A program made the translations under genes and the position numbers. This document shows positions 1 to 10,416 of a stretch of DNA of 64,000 nt, one piece after another. Positions within the stretch are counted from its first letter, which is position 1. Each line of letters opens with the position of its first letter. The DNA is from Adiantum capillus-veneris (taxonomy: Eukaryota > Streptophyta > Polypodiopsida > Polypodiales > Pteridaceae), in NCBI GenBank assembly GCA_014529385.2, contig CM043967.1, positions 85,318,778-85,382,777 of the forward strand, written 5' to 3'. The notes beneath the pieces are model-generated. The model had not been told where the DNA came from, did no database searches, and worked only from the letters and a program-made list of their open reading frames with translations.

Positions 1-182
1 TTCCCTGCTTTCTTTCCCAACTTTCTCTTTTAATTTTGTATTTGTCTAATTGTATGCTTTCCATCCTGGCACAAGATAGATAATACATCTTTTGCTATCA
101 TATAAGTTAATTGTGATTTGTTGCAAACGAGGCAACTTGCTTTTTTCTTCTTCGCGCGGCTTCATTTTGTTTTTTTGTCCAG
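1..182 (+). other. Intron tail upstream of the first visible RKP exon
   Basis: AT/T-rich sequence ends in a T-rich tract and AG at 181-182, a normal 3' splice site, right before the first recognisable exon. Nothing else is seen here. The 5' part of the gene lies outside the window. Confidence 0.7.
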
Positions 183-382
183 GCTGCTGATCTGCAACAA
201 AGAAAATGCTCGATAATGTTTGAGCTCTCGTGTAATCTGGAAAGGGTTCTCGAATTCTTTACTCGAGAGATTCCACAAGCATTCTTATGCGGCCCTGAGA
301 TGAATCTTGTAAGGCTTTGTGAGTTGCTGATGTTTGTCTTGAATCACACTACTACCACTGCAGATGTTACCTTTTTTGAAAG
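183..382 (+). CDS. RKP: RKP/KPC1-like RING E3 ubiquitin ligase, exon (fourth from the end)
   Basis: This exon reads AADLQQRKCSIM then FELSCNLERVLEFFTREIPQ and, further on, MNLVRLCELLMFVLNH, which I recognise as the C-terminal half of plant RKP (related to human KPC1/RNF123). The family's role is known: an E3 ubiquitin ligase, reported in Arabidopsis to promote turnover of the CDK inhibitor KRP1. The exon is 200 nt. It starts after AG at 181-182 and ends in ...FFE plus two bases of a codon completed in the next exon. The region is the helical part between the SPRY domain (outside the window) and the RING finger. No stop or frameshift is seen. The symbol follows the Arabidopsis name and rests on recalled similarity, not on a search. 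Confidence 0.85.
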
Positions 383-467
383 GCAAGATTAGCTCTTCCT
401 TATATTTTTTGGTCCGTGTTCCAACTTGTATGTGAGACTTATGAAGATTTTTGCCCTTGTGTTTCAG
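383..467 (+). other. 85-bp GC-AG intron
   Basis: The upstream exon ends GAAAG and is followed by GCAAGA at 383-388, the strong context typical of GC donors. No GT near this point keeps the frame. The acceptor is TTTCAG at 462-467. Joining 382 to 468 makes a phase-2 AGC codon and continues into TLRHQG..SLEKINRAMI, as expected for the family. Confidence 0.8.
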
Positions 468-672
468 CACGTTGAGGCATCAAGGCCAGCAGTCTTTGGA
501 GAAGATAAACAGAGCGATGATTTTGGCTCCTCTTGTTGGTATAATATTAAATTTGTCAGCAGCTAAGGAGTCTATTCAATATGTTCGTCATGATGTGGCA
601 CAGGCAATACTAAATGTGGATGTATCCTCAGTAGCAACAAGAAACTTTGAATATCTTGTTGAATTTGGCTGG
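468..672 (+). CDS. RKP: RKP/KPC1-like E3 ligase, exon (third from the end)
   Basis: A 205-nt exon translating to TLRHQGQQSLEKINRAMILA then PLVGIILNLSAAKES and ending ...FEYLVEFGW. The block SLEKINRxMILxPLVGIILNL is a conserved RKP segment as I recall it. It starts after the acceptor AG at 466-467 and ends with a complete Trp codon before GT at 673-674. It is intact. The stretch between AAKES and the NFEYL block differs from angiosperm RKP, which suggests a distant plant lineage. Confidence 0.87.
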
Positions 673-756
673 GTATGCTTTCCAGACAGTTGAGTGCTGT
701 TTTCTTTTGATGATCAAATATATTAATAGAGTTGAACATGTCATCTGCCTCAACAG
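673..756 (+). other. 84-bp GT-AG intron
   Basis: The donor GTATGC at 673 and the acceptor CAACAG ending at 756 join two phase-0 exons. Reading through instead adds a few codons and then a stop, so it is an intron and not coding sequence. Confidence 0.85.
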
Positions 757-901
757 GGTACTGCATTTAAAGGAGACCCTTCGCTGGCAAGACTTCCGGA
801 TTTGAAGGAATTTTTAAGACAGTTGAAAGTTGAGGCTTCAGCTGTCAAGCAAAGGGAGCTTGAAGAGGACTCAGTTGCTGCTGTATTAGAGTATGATACA
901 G
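757..901 (+). CDS. RKP: RKP/KPC1-like E3 ligase, exon (penultimate)
   Basis: A 145-nt exon reading GTAFKGDPSLARLPDLKEFL then RQLKVEASAVKQRELEED and ending ...VLEYDT plus one base. It is the charged linker between the helical domain and the RING finger. Its donor is ACAG|GTAGGT at 901/902, a near-consensus site. The single left-over G needs a following exon that starts with two bases of a codon. The exon at 26934 supplies exactly that (GT, giving Gly). No alternative terminal exon with RING coding was seen between. Confidence 0.85.
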
Positions 902-1319
902 GTAGGTGTGCTTGAATGCATGTGTGCCGGTGTTCTCCAGTGTAGATAAAATCAAGGTGGAAAAACTAGAGAATCATTCATTGCAAAAAGAGAGACTTGC
1001 ATTGAAAAAACTCGCAAATTGAGTTGCAACTAGATCCTCTTGTAGGAGAGACAATTATGACCTTATTGATGACGTCAAGGTGTTTATGCATACAAGAATG
1101 TGTTTGATGCATATGGATTTGGCTAGACAAGGCTTGCGGTTTAACCAAACAGCTGCCTCCTTAAATCTTAACCTATGACAAAGAGTAATGAAAGTGAGAT
1201 AGGATATTACAAATAAGTTACCTCTCATACAAGGGTTTACCCATGGAGGCTAGCCGCTAAAGACAAAGAGAGAGCTTCCTAACAATGAGCTATAACAGAG
1301 AGATGGGACGATGCCTTTG
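902..1319 (+). other. 5' part of the giant intron, nothing recognised
   Basis: Unique-looking intronic sequence with no long frame, repeat or LTR end that I can identify. The start of the first LTR lies near its right edge and is uncertain. Confidence 0.4.
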
Positions 1320-2010
1320 GTGACATGAAGCTTTTTGCCTTACCATTCGTTTATTTGACCTTCTCCTTTGGTTGATTTTTGAAGTAGCACTTAGATAATG
1401 GATGTCACAAAGTGATGACGTGGCATGATCACCCGGACACCTCTTCGCGGATGGAAATCATTTCAATAAGTTGTTCCTACTTATGGGTTCCTTCCGACAG
1501 GGCCCAACGGAAACTTGGATTAATGAGCACGTGGGCTGGCTGATATGGCAGCACTGTACGGGCGCTGCAAAATGCAGTGACTTGCTGATGTGGACATCGT
1601 ACGAAAACTCCACAAATCGCGCTAATAGGTGCTGACGTAGCAGCCTACGGATTTCCACGTTTTTCGCTGGCAGCTTTTGGGCCATAAGATTTTGCGGTTG
1701 AAGCTTTTCTTGTATTGCTTTTGAGAGCCCTTGGGGCCTTTAAATATGTATCGAGAGGGCCTTCTCACTCAATCTGGTTGGACGAGCGCTGAGCAGAGAG
1801 GTCCCTTGGACTTTGTAACTTTGCGCAAGCATTAATATAAAAATAAATAGTGAATGGGGCGCTAGACTTTGGGGCCAATACCTCTGGGCACGGAACTACG
1901 CCGGGCCGTGTTGACTCTCTTGAATTGTGATAAAGTTGTGAAGTGTTTTTAAGCGATTCTCTCGTGTGTTGTGCTATATTTCCGAATTCGGGTGTCCCAA
2001 GTGTGTTATA
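1320..2010 (+). repeat. LTR of chromovirus family A (copy A1, 5' LTR, start approximate)
   Basis: The right end is firm: it ends ...GTGTTATA at 2010, one base before a tRNA-Met primer site. It is the reverse-complement relative of the LTRs at 8095 and 21806: the blocks GTGATGACGTGGC near 1410, CTTTGGGGCCAAT at 1867-1879 and GTGTCCCAAG near 1992 all have partners there. An A-rich AATAAAAATAAA tract lies near 1837. The left end is estimated from alignment with the 8095 LTR. Confidence 0.65.
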
Positions 2011-2011
2011 G

Positions 2012-2023
2012 TGGTATCAGAGC
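2012..2023 (+). other. Primer-binding site of A1 (initiator tRNA-Met)
   Basis: TGGTATCAGAGC, the standard plant LTR-retrotransposon primer site, is one base after the LTR end. Confidence 0.85.
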
Positions 2024-2511
2024 ACAATTGATTTTTCCTTCCACCAGGAAAATTCGATCCCTTTTACTGCGACACACATGGATTGAGGTGACGAATCTTG
2101 GAAGAATGAGATGAACCCACCCGACAATTCCGGATTGGGAGAAAGTACGGAAAATTTCAATGGATGATGATCCGATCTTGATGATTCAAAACAAAGGTAC
2201 GGGCCACCACGGCCCATGGAGTATGAACGAATGGAGATGCAACGTCAACAGCAGGTTGATAAGCAGATGCTCTAGTATTTGAAGGATCCCCAGTATGCAA
2301 ATTTTTTGACCAAGCATCCGATCGACGAAATGCCAATCGGTGGCGTACAACCATCAACTCAACTATAAAGTTGGTATTGAGAAAACCACCTACCCCACAT
2401 GTGTACATTGAAGATGAACTTGACGATGTCATAGAACGATGAGTCAATCAAATATTGAGGACCACGAAGCATTCGAAGGGATGCAGCAAGGGAGCAGACT
2501 AACCTGGTTAC

Positions 2512-4007
2512 TTGGGTTGTCAGTCTTCTTTTGCAAATGCACGAAAACCAAAGAAGCGCGTACGTTTTGAGGGTGTTTCTAGCTCATCCTCATCCTCTTC
2601 TGACAGTTCAGATAGCTCCTTTGATTCAAGTGATGAGGACCGAAAGAGCAGGAAGCGAAGAAAGACCTTGAGACATGGTAAGGACACGAAGAAGGCCAAG
2701 AAGAGCAGATTCCACCGAAGATCTCTGGATTTTTTTGACAGTTGTGAGGAGGATTCATCCACTTTTGAGAGTTCGGACTCTGATGACCATATGTTTTATT
2801 CAAATAGGAAGTACTTTTATAGAGCCAATCAATATGACTTTCTCGAGGATAAGAGCAAGAAGACTAATGAATTCAAGGAGGGTGTACAAGCACTAAAATT
2901 TGATACCTTTTCAGGTTTTTTAGATGCTCACAAGGCTCTCGCTTTTATTCTACAGTTTGACATAGCTTTTTCTAGAGGGCGCTACTCAGAGCACTCCAAG
3001 ATCAGGAGGGTAGCATCTTGTTTGAAATGAAATGCACAGACATGGTGGTCCACTCTTCTGTTACGAAAAGAAGCAAGGATAAAGTGGCTAAAGTTCAAGC
3101 GACTTTTTTATTTCCTCGTGGCTCACTTGGGAGTACGAACATGATGGATTACCGCTTGGAATCATCTGCGGATGACCGAGGGAGATGCTTTGGACATTTA
3201 TTGTGAGAGATTTTGGGATGCTTTTCTACCTACCTCTTCTTTTAGAAAGTTCACCTTTACGTAGCAAATCGAGGGATTTTGCTGCGGACTTCCCAAAGAG
3301 ATCCGAGATTATTGCTTACTACAGAAGTCCAAGTCCATACACCAATTGATGGGACATGCTAAGCATGGGTTTGCTATGCATTCGGGTAATTTGACTTATC
3401 CAACAAATCAACTTTTGACACCGCGGACCAGACAAAATTCGACTAATCACGATAACAGAAGAAAAGGGAAGTTTCAAAAAAAGAAAGATACACGTCCCCA
3501 ATTGACAGAAGAACAAAAATGCAAGTACGTCAAAGCGAGAAAGTGTTTTGACTGTGGGGAACAAGGACATATATCCGTGATTCTGCAGAGTGTCTCAAAA
3601 AGGCACCTTGTGGACAATCAGAAGATAGGCCAAAAAGTTCTACATCAGCCGAAGAACGCGAAAGAAAAGGAAAGATAAAAGCAAGACTGATACCAGATTG
3701 CGTGGAGACCGGCCCAGATCAGATGAATGAAAGCATTGAACTTTGCTACGGATGGGCCAGAGTACGAGATCAAGAAGCCGTCATCTTCTTTGACAGAGGA
3801 GCCAAGGCTAACTTCATTTCACTTGAATTGGCGGCTCGAGTTGGAATTATGCCCGAGTAAACGCGGCCACAGGCAGAGGCTGTTCTAGCGGCACTTGGAC
3901 AAGATGTTGCCATTACACTTGTCATTGGCAAACTTCGTTTGCATTGTCATGGGTATTTAGGGCACGAGGACTTTTACATCATGCCTTTGGAAGGGTGTGA
4001 CGTCCTT
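2512..4007 (+). pseudogene. Ty3/gypsy A1 gag, zinc knuckle and protease (decayed)
   Basis: The first frame (2512-3030) is Ser/Asp- and Arg/Lys-rich. It ends in a capsid-like segment, AFILQFDIAFSRGRYSEHSK, shared with the minus-strand copy at about 21.1 kb. A frameshift near 3028 moves the TWWSTLLL-like part to another frame. A zinc knuckle begins CFDCGEQGHIS near 3548, but an indel removes its last Cys. Around 3780-3850 a retropepsin-like stretch reads FFDRGAKANFIS, with Arg where Ser/Thr normally follows the catalytic Asp. Homology to the A2 protease stops at about 4006, where the LTR of another element begins. No reverse transcriptase of this copy is visible. Confidence 0.75.
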
Positions 4008-4432
4008 TGTCACGATTGTGACTATGTTTACAGTATTACATCTACGCCTAGTTGCAGATATGTGAAGTGCCATGCCAAGGAGAACCCCTACTCTTGGATG
4101 GTCACGACCCTTCGCTCAAGAGACGTGACTCTTCGCCAAAAGTCACACTCCTTCACGACTGGTCACACCCCTTCGCTCTACGGGTGCGACTCTTCGCCCA
4201 GTGGTTGGAGCTCTTCGCCGAAAGGATGTGTCTCTTCACCATGAGATGTGTCTTTTCATTTGTGTTTCTTCGTCTCCTATATAAGGAGCCTATTGTACTT
4301 AGTTTCAGGCAGTCATTCAATCAATCAAACATAGAGTCTTGTGAGTCTTGTTTCTGAGTTCAGTTTAAGTTTCTTAAGTCTTAATCATAAGTTTAAGTAG
4401 TTAATTAAGGATTAGTACCTAGAATCCTTACA
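4008..4432 (+). repeat. LTR of a second plus-strand element ('D') inserted in A1
   Basis: A1 protease homology ends at about 4006. The new sequence starts TGTCACGATTG and ends CCTTACA at 4432, giving TG...CA ends, and is followed one base later by a tRNA-Met primer site. It contains many CTTCGCC-like repeats and a TATA box. The matching 3' LTR was not found, so the left boundary rests on the loss of homology. Confidence 0.6.
4279..4286 (+). promoter_or_regulatory. TATA box in LTR D
   Basis: TATATAAG lies about 150 bp before the LTR end, the usual place for a retrotransposon promoter. Confidence 0.5.
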
Positions 4433-4433
4433 G

Positions 4434-4445
4434 TGGTATCAGAGC
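4434..4445 (+). other. Primer-binding site of element D
   Basis: TGGTATCAGAGC follows the LTR end by one base. Confidence 0.85.
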
Positions 4446-5611
4446 AAATTTTTTTCTCGGACCCGAAGGTTGTGAGCCTCTCACCCTCGCCGCTACACTC
4501 TACCCCCTTCCCGGAGTTCCATGGCAGTCGAAGAAAGGTGGTACACACACACAAACGAGCATGAGGTAACATGAAATTTTATGTTCCAATTACATGAATG
4601 ACAAACAAATACTGTGTGGCGTACCCGGTGCCGGTTTTGGGAACCCGTCGGCTGTTGACTCTTCGCGTACCCTTTCCTCGGATGGTACCTCTTCGAACCC
4701 ACACTCGCACCCCTTCATGCCAAAGGGCAGCCGGCGACATATCATCCCTTGCTCGCACCCCTTTCTAGGCGACATGTCCCTTTTGCACGCTTTTTCTCAA
4801 GCGTTGCCGTTGTGAATCGCTGCACTCCTTCGTTGACATTTACTCGCTGGAGTTTATTTACGTAATCAGCCAGCAGCGTATGGGTTTTAACGCCATCAAA
4901 TACCTTCAATTTTATTGATTTAACTTGGTCAACCAGCCCGTAAATTATCACCAATGTGAAACACCCTGTTAAGTGCCCCTCTTAAACAAATTCTTACGTA
5001 ACAATAAAAGTGCATGCTAGCGAGCGTCACCAGATTGCACCACGCTGCCCCAAATTTACCAAGTGTGGACATATTGTAAAACAAAATCACTCAAAAACAA
5101 AAACAATTCCAACGTTGCAGAATTTCCACATTGCCCCTCTCTTCCCCTTTAGCGCTGGCCCCTGGTCTCTCTCCTGCAGCAAGTATAAACAGAACCATGG
5201 CAGACGATCACACCTAGCCTTTTCCATATTTCTCGTATATAGACCAGGTTCTAGAGGAGATTTTACCGGAGAACCACCTTCCTAGCCGCGAGATTCTCCA
5301 GCACAGTACTTGCTCCAGAACCAATACCCGTTCCTGCGCCTAAGGTCGTGCCGACACTACGTCACGCAACTCAGTTACATGTGTGGGTGTTGTGGCACAT
5401 CTTCCTCGCGTGCGAGCTTGATCATCTTCAGCATTTCGAGTACATCCTTGGGCGGTACCCTACTCCCTGACAAAGTGCAGAAGAGACGCAGTAAACAACA
5501 TAATTTCACTCCAATCCCTGGTGTGTGTTCACACCGAGCTCCTAGTCCCACATTATTCACCTGTCACCTGCTCCAGAGGAGACACCTTCCATCGACGAAG
5601 TCGAGATCTCC
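4446..5611 (+). other. Leader region of element D, no gene
   Basis: Non-coding leader between primer site and gag-like frame. The CTTCGC motifs of the LTR continue near 4660-4720. Several overlapping short frames near 5.3-5.9 kb show no family feature. Confidence 0.4.
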
Positions 5612-5890
5612 ATGTCAATGTCCCAGGAAGAAGATGGTCAGGAGGCGCAGATGCTTGCTCTTCTCAAAGCCCAAATGGAAGCTATGCAACAGACTTTCTC
5701 AACAGGTCTTGCTTCCATCAACAATTGCTTGGACCAGTTACATATGCAAACCTTTGAACCGACCAAATCGGAGGTTTCACAGCCAAAATTTTCGCACCCA
5801 AAGCATGGTTTCTCGGAGACAACTAAACACAAAGCATCTTCATGCGAGCAACGAAAATCTCAACATGAATATTCTTGGAAATGTTAAAAT
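5612..5890 (+). pseudogene. gag-like N-terminal fragment of element D
   Basis: The frame begins MSMSQEEDGQEAQMLALLKA and is Gln/Met/Leu-rich, like the N-terminal coiled part of many gypsy Gag proteins. It ends at a stop after about 90 codons. No capsid motif is recognised beyond it. The assignment rests mainly on its position downstream of LTR and primer site. Confidence 0.35.
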
Positions 5891-6249
5891 TCTAAGCAAT
5901 CAACTTCTTATTGGAATCGTCAATAGCAAAAGCAGCAATATGAAGCTTCCAAAGGAAATTTTGTAAAGACATCAATCATATGAAGATGGGCTTACTTAGT
6001 GGCACATATATCTGACCCTAGTCGAGTACTCTGTCGTGAACGCCGCGACGCTGGACAAGTTTCCCCTCGCGAGCCATGCCCTACATTTAAATCTTTTTTA
6101 TTTGATGGTGGTAAAGTTGAAGATTTATTGATCCTTTCCTTGTGCAAAAGGATTCTTCAGAGGTCTAAGAAGCAATAGCTCCCTCGACCTCCCCCTAAGA
6201 AACAGTTGCAGGCTATTCCATATGGGATGGCTATTTAATGCGGAAAACG
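5891..6249 (+). other. Decayed internal retroelement sequence
   Basis: Short frames broken by stops, between the gag-like frame and the integrase relic. No reverse transcriptase motif is visible, so that part was deleted or has decayed beyond recognition. Confidence 0.35.
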
Positions 6250-6665
6250 ATGTTGTGTTACATAGCCTTTGAGGGAAAAGGTTTTGATAGAGTGCCATTG
6301 TCTACCTTTTTTGGGCCACCGTGGAATAGATACCACCTTGAAGGGTGTTGAGTGTTACTTTTACTAGCCGAGGCTCAAAAAGGATGTGGACGAGTTTGTT
6401 GGCAGTTGCTTAGTATGCCAAAAGGTCAGTTTGCTAGGCATAAGGCACCGGGACTTCTACAACCTTTACCCGTACGCTCCCGTCCGTGGGAAAGTATTGC
6501 TATGGATTTCATTTTTGATGGTCCCAAGATCCTAAGTGGGCATGAGGGGATTTGGACAGTCATTGACAAATTTAGCAAGGAGGCCCACTTCATTCCAATA
6601 AAGAAGACAGTTAAGCCTAACCATTTGGCGAGAGTGTTCATCTCACAAATTTTTCGGTTTACATA
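6250..6665 (+). pseudogene. Ty3/gypsy integrase fragment (zinc-binding end and start of catalytic core)
   Basis: Across frameshifts the sequence reads like the integrase zinc-binding domain: an LKKDVDEFV-type stretch and a Cys pair near 6390-6420. Then comes PWESIAMDFIFDGP with the first catalytic Asp, followed by GIWTVIDKFSKEAHFIPIKK. It stops abruptly at QIFRFT. The same protein segment occurs on the minus strand near 10.1-10.3 kb (QKVKFDRHKAQGLLQPLP). Confidence 0.7.
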
Positions 6666-7140
6666 AAGTGTTGCCGAGTGTGTAGATTGCAGTTTTCTCT
6701 GTGTTTCTGTTCGATCACTCCTCAGAAGTAATTAGATAACCCAAAAGCTTCAAGGTAGAGCTCTCTCTTAAGAGAATTTGCGATGTTCTCCTCCATCCAC
6801 TTAGCATCGACGCCCAAAAAGGACCCTTGAGCAAATTATATGGTGGACCTATCTAACCTTTCTGTTCGCTTCTGGTGTCCTTTGACCTGTTGGTAGCCTT
6901 GCTTGCCTCCCCTGTCCTTGGCACCGCAATTTGGATCTTTGGAATTCTCTAATTTACCAAACGGATTCCCTTTATGTTCTTTTCTTGTTGTAGCATGGCT
7001 ATAGTGTCATTGGTGCAGAACAGGCAGTTAGTTTCAGTTGGTCACAGTCAATTGGTCAGGAGTTCACACTGGACGGACACTCGCGGCAGTCACGTGGCAA
7101 GTGTTGCGGATGGTAGCATAAGAAAGCAGTAGATAAACAT
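6666..7140 (+). other. 475-bp interruption within the integrase relic, unidentified
   Basis: Sequence between two parts of the same gypsy pol that belongs to neither. It may be a small insertion or a rearranged segment. I saw no matching terminal repeats or target duplication. Confidence 0.35.
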
Positions 7141-7602
7141 TGTCCTGATCTCAAGCTAATTGAAGGACAATTTGTTCTTCTAAGTTTGATAAAGCGCGAC
7201 TTAAGAAACATGCCAATCAAAAAGGGAAAGTTGTAAAATTTTCCAATAGATATTATGGCCCGTTTAAGATTACATAACTAATAAATGACGTAGTATTCAG
7301 ATTGGATCTTCCAGACAATTAGAAAATCCATAATGCTTTTCACATGAGCCTTCTATGACCTTACGTTGGCGAGCCTCTTGCAGAACCAGTCACAGAAGAT
7401 CCCCCTGATGTAGATGAAATTGAAGAAATACTTCTTCCAAAACAAATTACACTATCAGGAGCGCCAACTAAAGTCTAGAAGAACTCATTGCAAGTACTTC
7501 GTAAAGTTTAAGAATTACTCTCCTCTAGATGCTCAATATTTGACGGAATCAGAATTGCAAGATTTCTCAAATGTCTTGCATAAGTATCATGGAGCCTTAT
7601 AA
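7141..7602 (+). pseudogene. Ty3/gypsy integrase C-terminus and chromodomain (decayed)
   Basis: After stops and shifts the sequence follows the integrase GPF module (YYGPFKI, then LPDN.KIHNAFHMSLL near 7320). It ends in a chromodomain-like YFVKFKNYSPLDAQYLTESE in frame to a stop at 7602. The tail marks the element as a chromovirus. It could belong to A1 or D; nesting makes this unclear. Confidence 0.7.
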
Positions 7603-8094
7603 TTGAGGATAACTGTTTAGAAGCCAGAGGGATGTAATAGTTTAGCTACGGCTATAGATAATATGTAAATGGTTTTGTGCACACAGAATGAATTTAGGAA
7701 CTTATTGGTACCAATTAATTAAATAAAATAGAACAGGTAAATTTATCAGTGTAATCTGGGAATTTATCTGTGTCGGGATAGTATGCTTATTATAGTAGAA
7801 GCCGGACGCAGTGCAGAACATATCAGAACAAGCGCATGAATAAGATGGTGTCCCCAGTGGGCTCAGAAAAGTCATAATCAAATATTTTCACTGTGGCCGC
7901 CCAAGCAAGTGACTGGCCGGACGTAAATACGTCCCGATGGGAGCAGGCAGGCTGAGCTTGTAGAGACATGAAGACGGTCGAGCTAATTATGCTCCAGTTC
8001 AGTCAAGATATCGGGTTTTTATACCTTTTAAAATAAGTGACCGGCTAGTTTGAATGCAGCCAAAACTATTATACATTAAAAAACCTCAACTTGT
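7603..8094 (+). other. Non-coding, possibly the LTR or flank of the plus-strand gypsy
   Basis: A purine-rich AGAGGGATG just before TGTAATAG (about 7627-7640) looks like a polypurine tract followed by an LTR start. No second copy of that LTR was found to confirm it. The segment is cut off by element A2 at 8095. Confidence 0.35.
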
Positions 8095-8733
8095 TGTAAC
8101 AGACTTGGACACTCCAAGTTGAGATTCTACCGCGACACCACAAGAATACACTTCAAAACAGTTCACAGTTCACAATTGATTCGACACTGGCCCGGCGGAG
8201 TTGCATGCCTAGAGATATTGGCCCCAAAGACTGGCACCCCTATCGGTATTCTTTTTGTATAAATCTGCAACTCAAAGTATGAGCGAGTGGTCGGGACTCA
8301 CTCTTAGACTCTGCGTCCAGATGCTCTGAGAAGTGAGAGCCCAAACCACTAATAAATAGGTTTACAAGGGATGCTAAAAGCAGAGCCCAAAAGCTTCAAA
8401 ATCAAAAGCCTTGCCAAAATTAAAGCAAAAGCTTTTTGTCTCTCACAAGCTCTCTCTTGATTAAAATAAAGTAGAAGCTCTCTCTCTCTTCTCTTGCAAA
8501 GTGCGTAGCCAAAAAAGCAGCCCCAAAGCTGCCACGTCACTGTACGGATTTCCGTGATCTGCATCGCAAATTGCGGACCTATCCGTACGGTGCAGCCACG
8601 TCATCACTTCAGCGAATCTGCAGTGGTGGCCATAGGCTACCGCAATGCAACAATAGTTGAAAGCATTGTAATCGCCCTCGATTACGCCTGCAAAATAGAC
8701 AAAAGCCATAAACTGTCTTAGCAGACACTGACA
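8095..8733 (-). repeat. 3' LTR of chromovirus A2
   Basis: It begins TGTAACAGACTTGGACACTC and ends GCAGACACTGACA (TG...CA). The first 230 bp match the LTR at 21806 closely. The outer end matches the plus-strand fragment near 29155-29190, which supports position 8733. It holds the family block ATTGGCCCCAAAG at 8217-8229. Confidence 0.75.
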
Positions 8734-9209
8734 ATTAGTACGGACACACTAGGAACACACATCTAGCACATGTACCAATCGACAGTCACATCACACGACA
8801 TCACATGACAAATCACATTCAACATTCATTCGGATCTCAGACCATGATTTATCGGCAATGCAATTAGCAACCGCATCTAGATCCACTCAGGACCTCAAAT
8901 GCCTGATTGACTAATCCCTATTGCAACCATGTCTATCGAGATCATTCAGACCAAAATGTTGCAGTCATTTCGTCTATCAGCTCCTGCACTTAAACAAGTC
9001 AGTGTCATGTTCGGGAATTCCACTTCATAAAGTCATACAACAAAATATTGTCAGCTCTGAGTATCCCTGAATCTCAAAGAGACATCATTGACTCTAGTAT
9101 CAAAAATCGAGGCATCTGTTGACAAAGGAGCGGAGTAACTCTCGTCTTGTGCATACCCACTGCACCAGATATCCGGCTAGGCTGAATTCGGGGTTCCATT
9201 TGGAATAGA
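8734..9209 (-). other. 3' untranslated part of chromovirus A2
   Basis: Non-coding sequence between the chromodomain stop and the 3' LTR. It matches, in reverse, the plus-strand fragment at about 28920-29150 (shared CTAGATGCG, GATTAGTCAATC and other blocks), so it belongs to the element and not the host. Confidence 0.6.
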
Positions 9210-10412
9210 CTATGCTAAACCAAAAGCTTCAAGGTAAAGTGTCACAATCTGAGGAGTATCTGCTAGGTCCTCCTCCTCCATTCGCTTCGCATCCAATGCA
9301 GAGTAGGTCTTGAATTTAACCAAGAATCGTTATTTCGCTTTACCTTCTTTCTTTTTGTGCCAATTCCTGTTTTGGAACGAGTATCTGCTCGTTTTCATCC
9401 ATTTCAGGTTGCTCTTCATCAGGCACATCGCCTTCAAAAGGCTTCAAGAGACTCACATTGTGAATCCTCCAAGTATTTGGCAGCTTCAGTCCAAAGTAGA
9501 CATCATTTATCTTTTCAAAAAATCTGGAAAGGTCCAAACCATCTCATGCTAAGCTTTCAAGAAAGCGGCTCCTTTCCCTTTTCTTTCTTGGACGTGCCTT
9601 CTCAAAATGTAAGAGCACCCAATAGTTCTCCTTCAATTTCAAATCACAACAAAGTCGATTTGGTGCCTTTTTCTTAGATTTCTCGAAAGCCTTCCGGACG
9701 AAGTCCCTCGTGAAACGGTTGGCTTCAAAGAAAAATCGTATCTTTCATGCTAAGGAAGGGTGGAACCTTTGTAGCAAATTCAATAATCTCAAATGGCACC
9801 TTCTCCATCAAAGAGTTAATCATGTTTCTGTAGTCATATTCCACCAAAGGTAAAAACCTTTCCCATGTAGTCTTATGATCCAACGAAGAAGACTTCATCA
9901 AATCTAGTACCACTGAATTAGCAATCTGTGATTGCCGGTCAGTCTGCGAGTGGAAGGATGACAAGAACTGCAACCGCGTGCCTATGTTCTTCCAAATAGC
10001 CGTCCAAAACAAACTCGTGAACCTGGGGTCCCTGTCGGAGACAATCGTCCGAGGCATGCCATATAATATGAAGACCTAGGCAATAAACAATCGTGCCCAT
10101 GCTGTGTTCTCGGCAGATCAAAAATAAAATCCATTGCAATACTTTCCAAGGGCGGGTGGGTGTAGGTAAAGGCTGTAACAATCCCTGTGCTTTATGCCTG
10201 TCAAACTTGACCTTCTGGCATACCAAGTCCACATCCTTCTTGAGTCTCGGCCAAAAGAAGTATCTCTCTCTACCCCTTTCAAGGTGGTAGCAATGCAGTG
10301 GTGACCCGTAAAAAGGCGGACAGTGGCATACAGTTAGAACCTTTTTCCCCAACGGCTGTGTAACGCACAACATGGTTTTCTTCATCAAATACCCATCTAG
10401 AATGGAATAGTC
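9210..10412 (-). pseudogene. Chromovirus A2 integrase and chromodomain
   Basis: Read from 10412 leftwards: a zinc-binding part (RYFFWPRLKKDVDLVCQK), then PLPTPTRPWKVLQWILF in broken frames, then MPRTIVSDRDPRFTSLFW carrying the second catalytic Asp. Where family members have DGQTE with the catalytic Glu, this copy reads DRQSQ, so the Glu is lost. The GPF-type end LPNTWRIHNVSLLKPFEG is followed by a chromodomain RFLVKFKTYSALDAKRMEEE with a stop at 9210-9212. Several frameshifts occur. Confidence 0.75.
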
Positions 10413-10416
10413 CGCT

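Noticed and set aside
4594-4815. Small plus frame beginning MNDKQILCGVPGAGF
   Set aside because: It lies in the leader of element D, is His/Ser/Pro-rich by composition and overlaps frames on the other strand; no domain seen.
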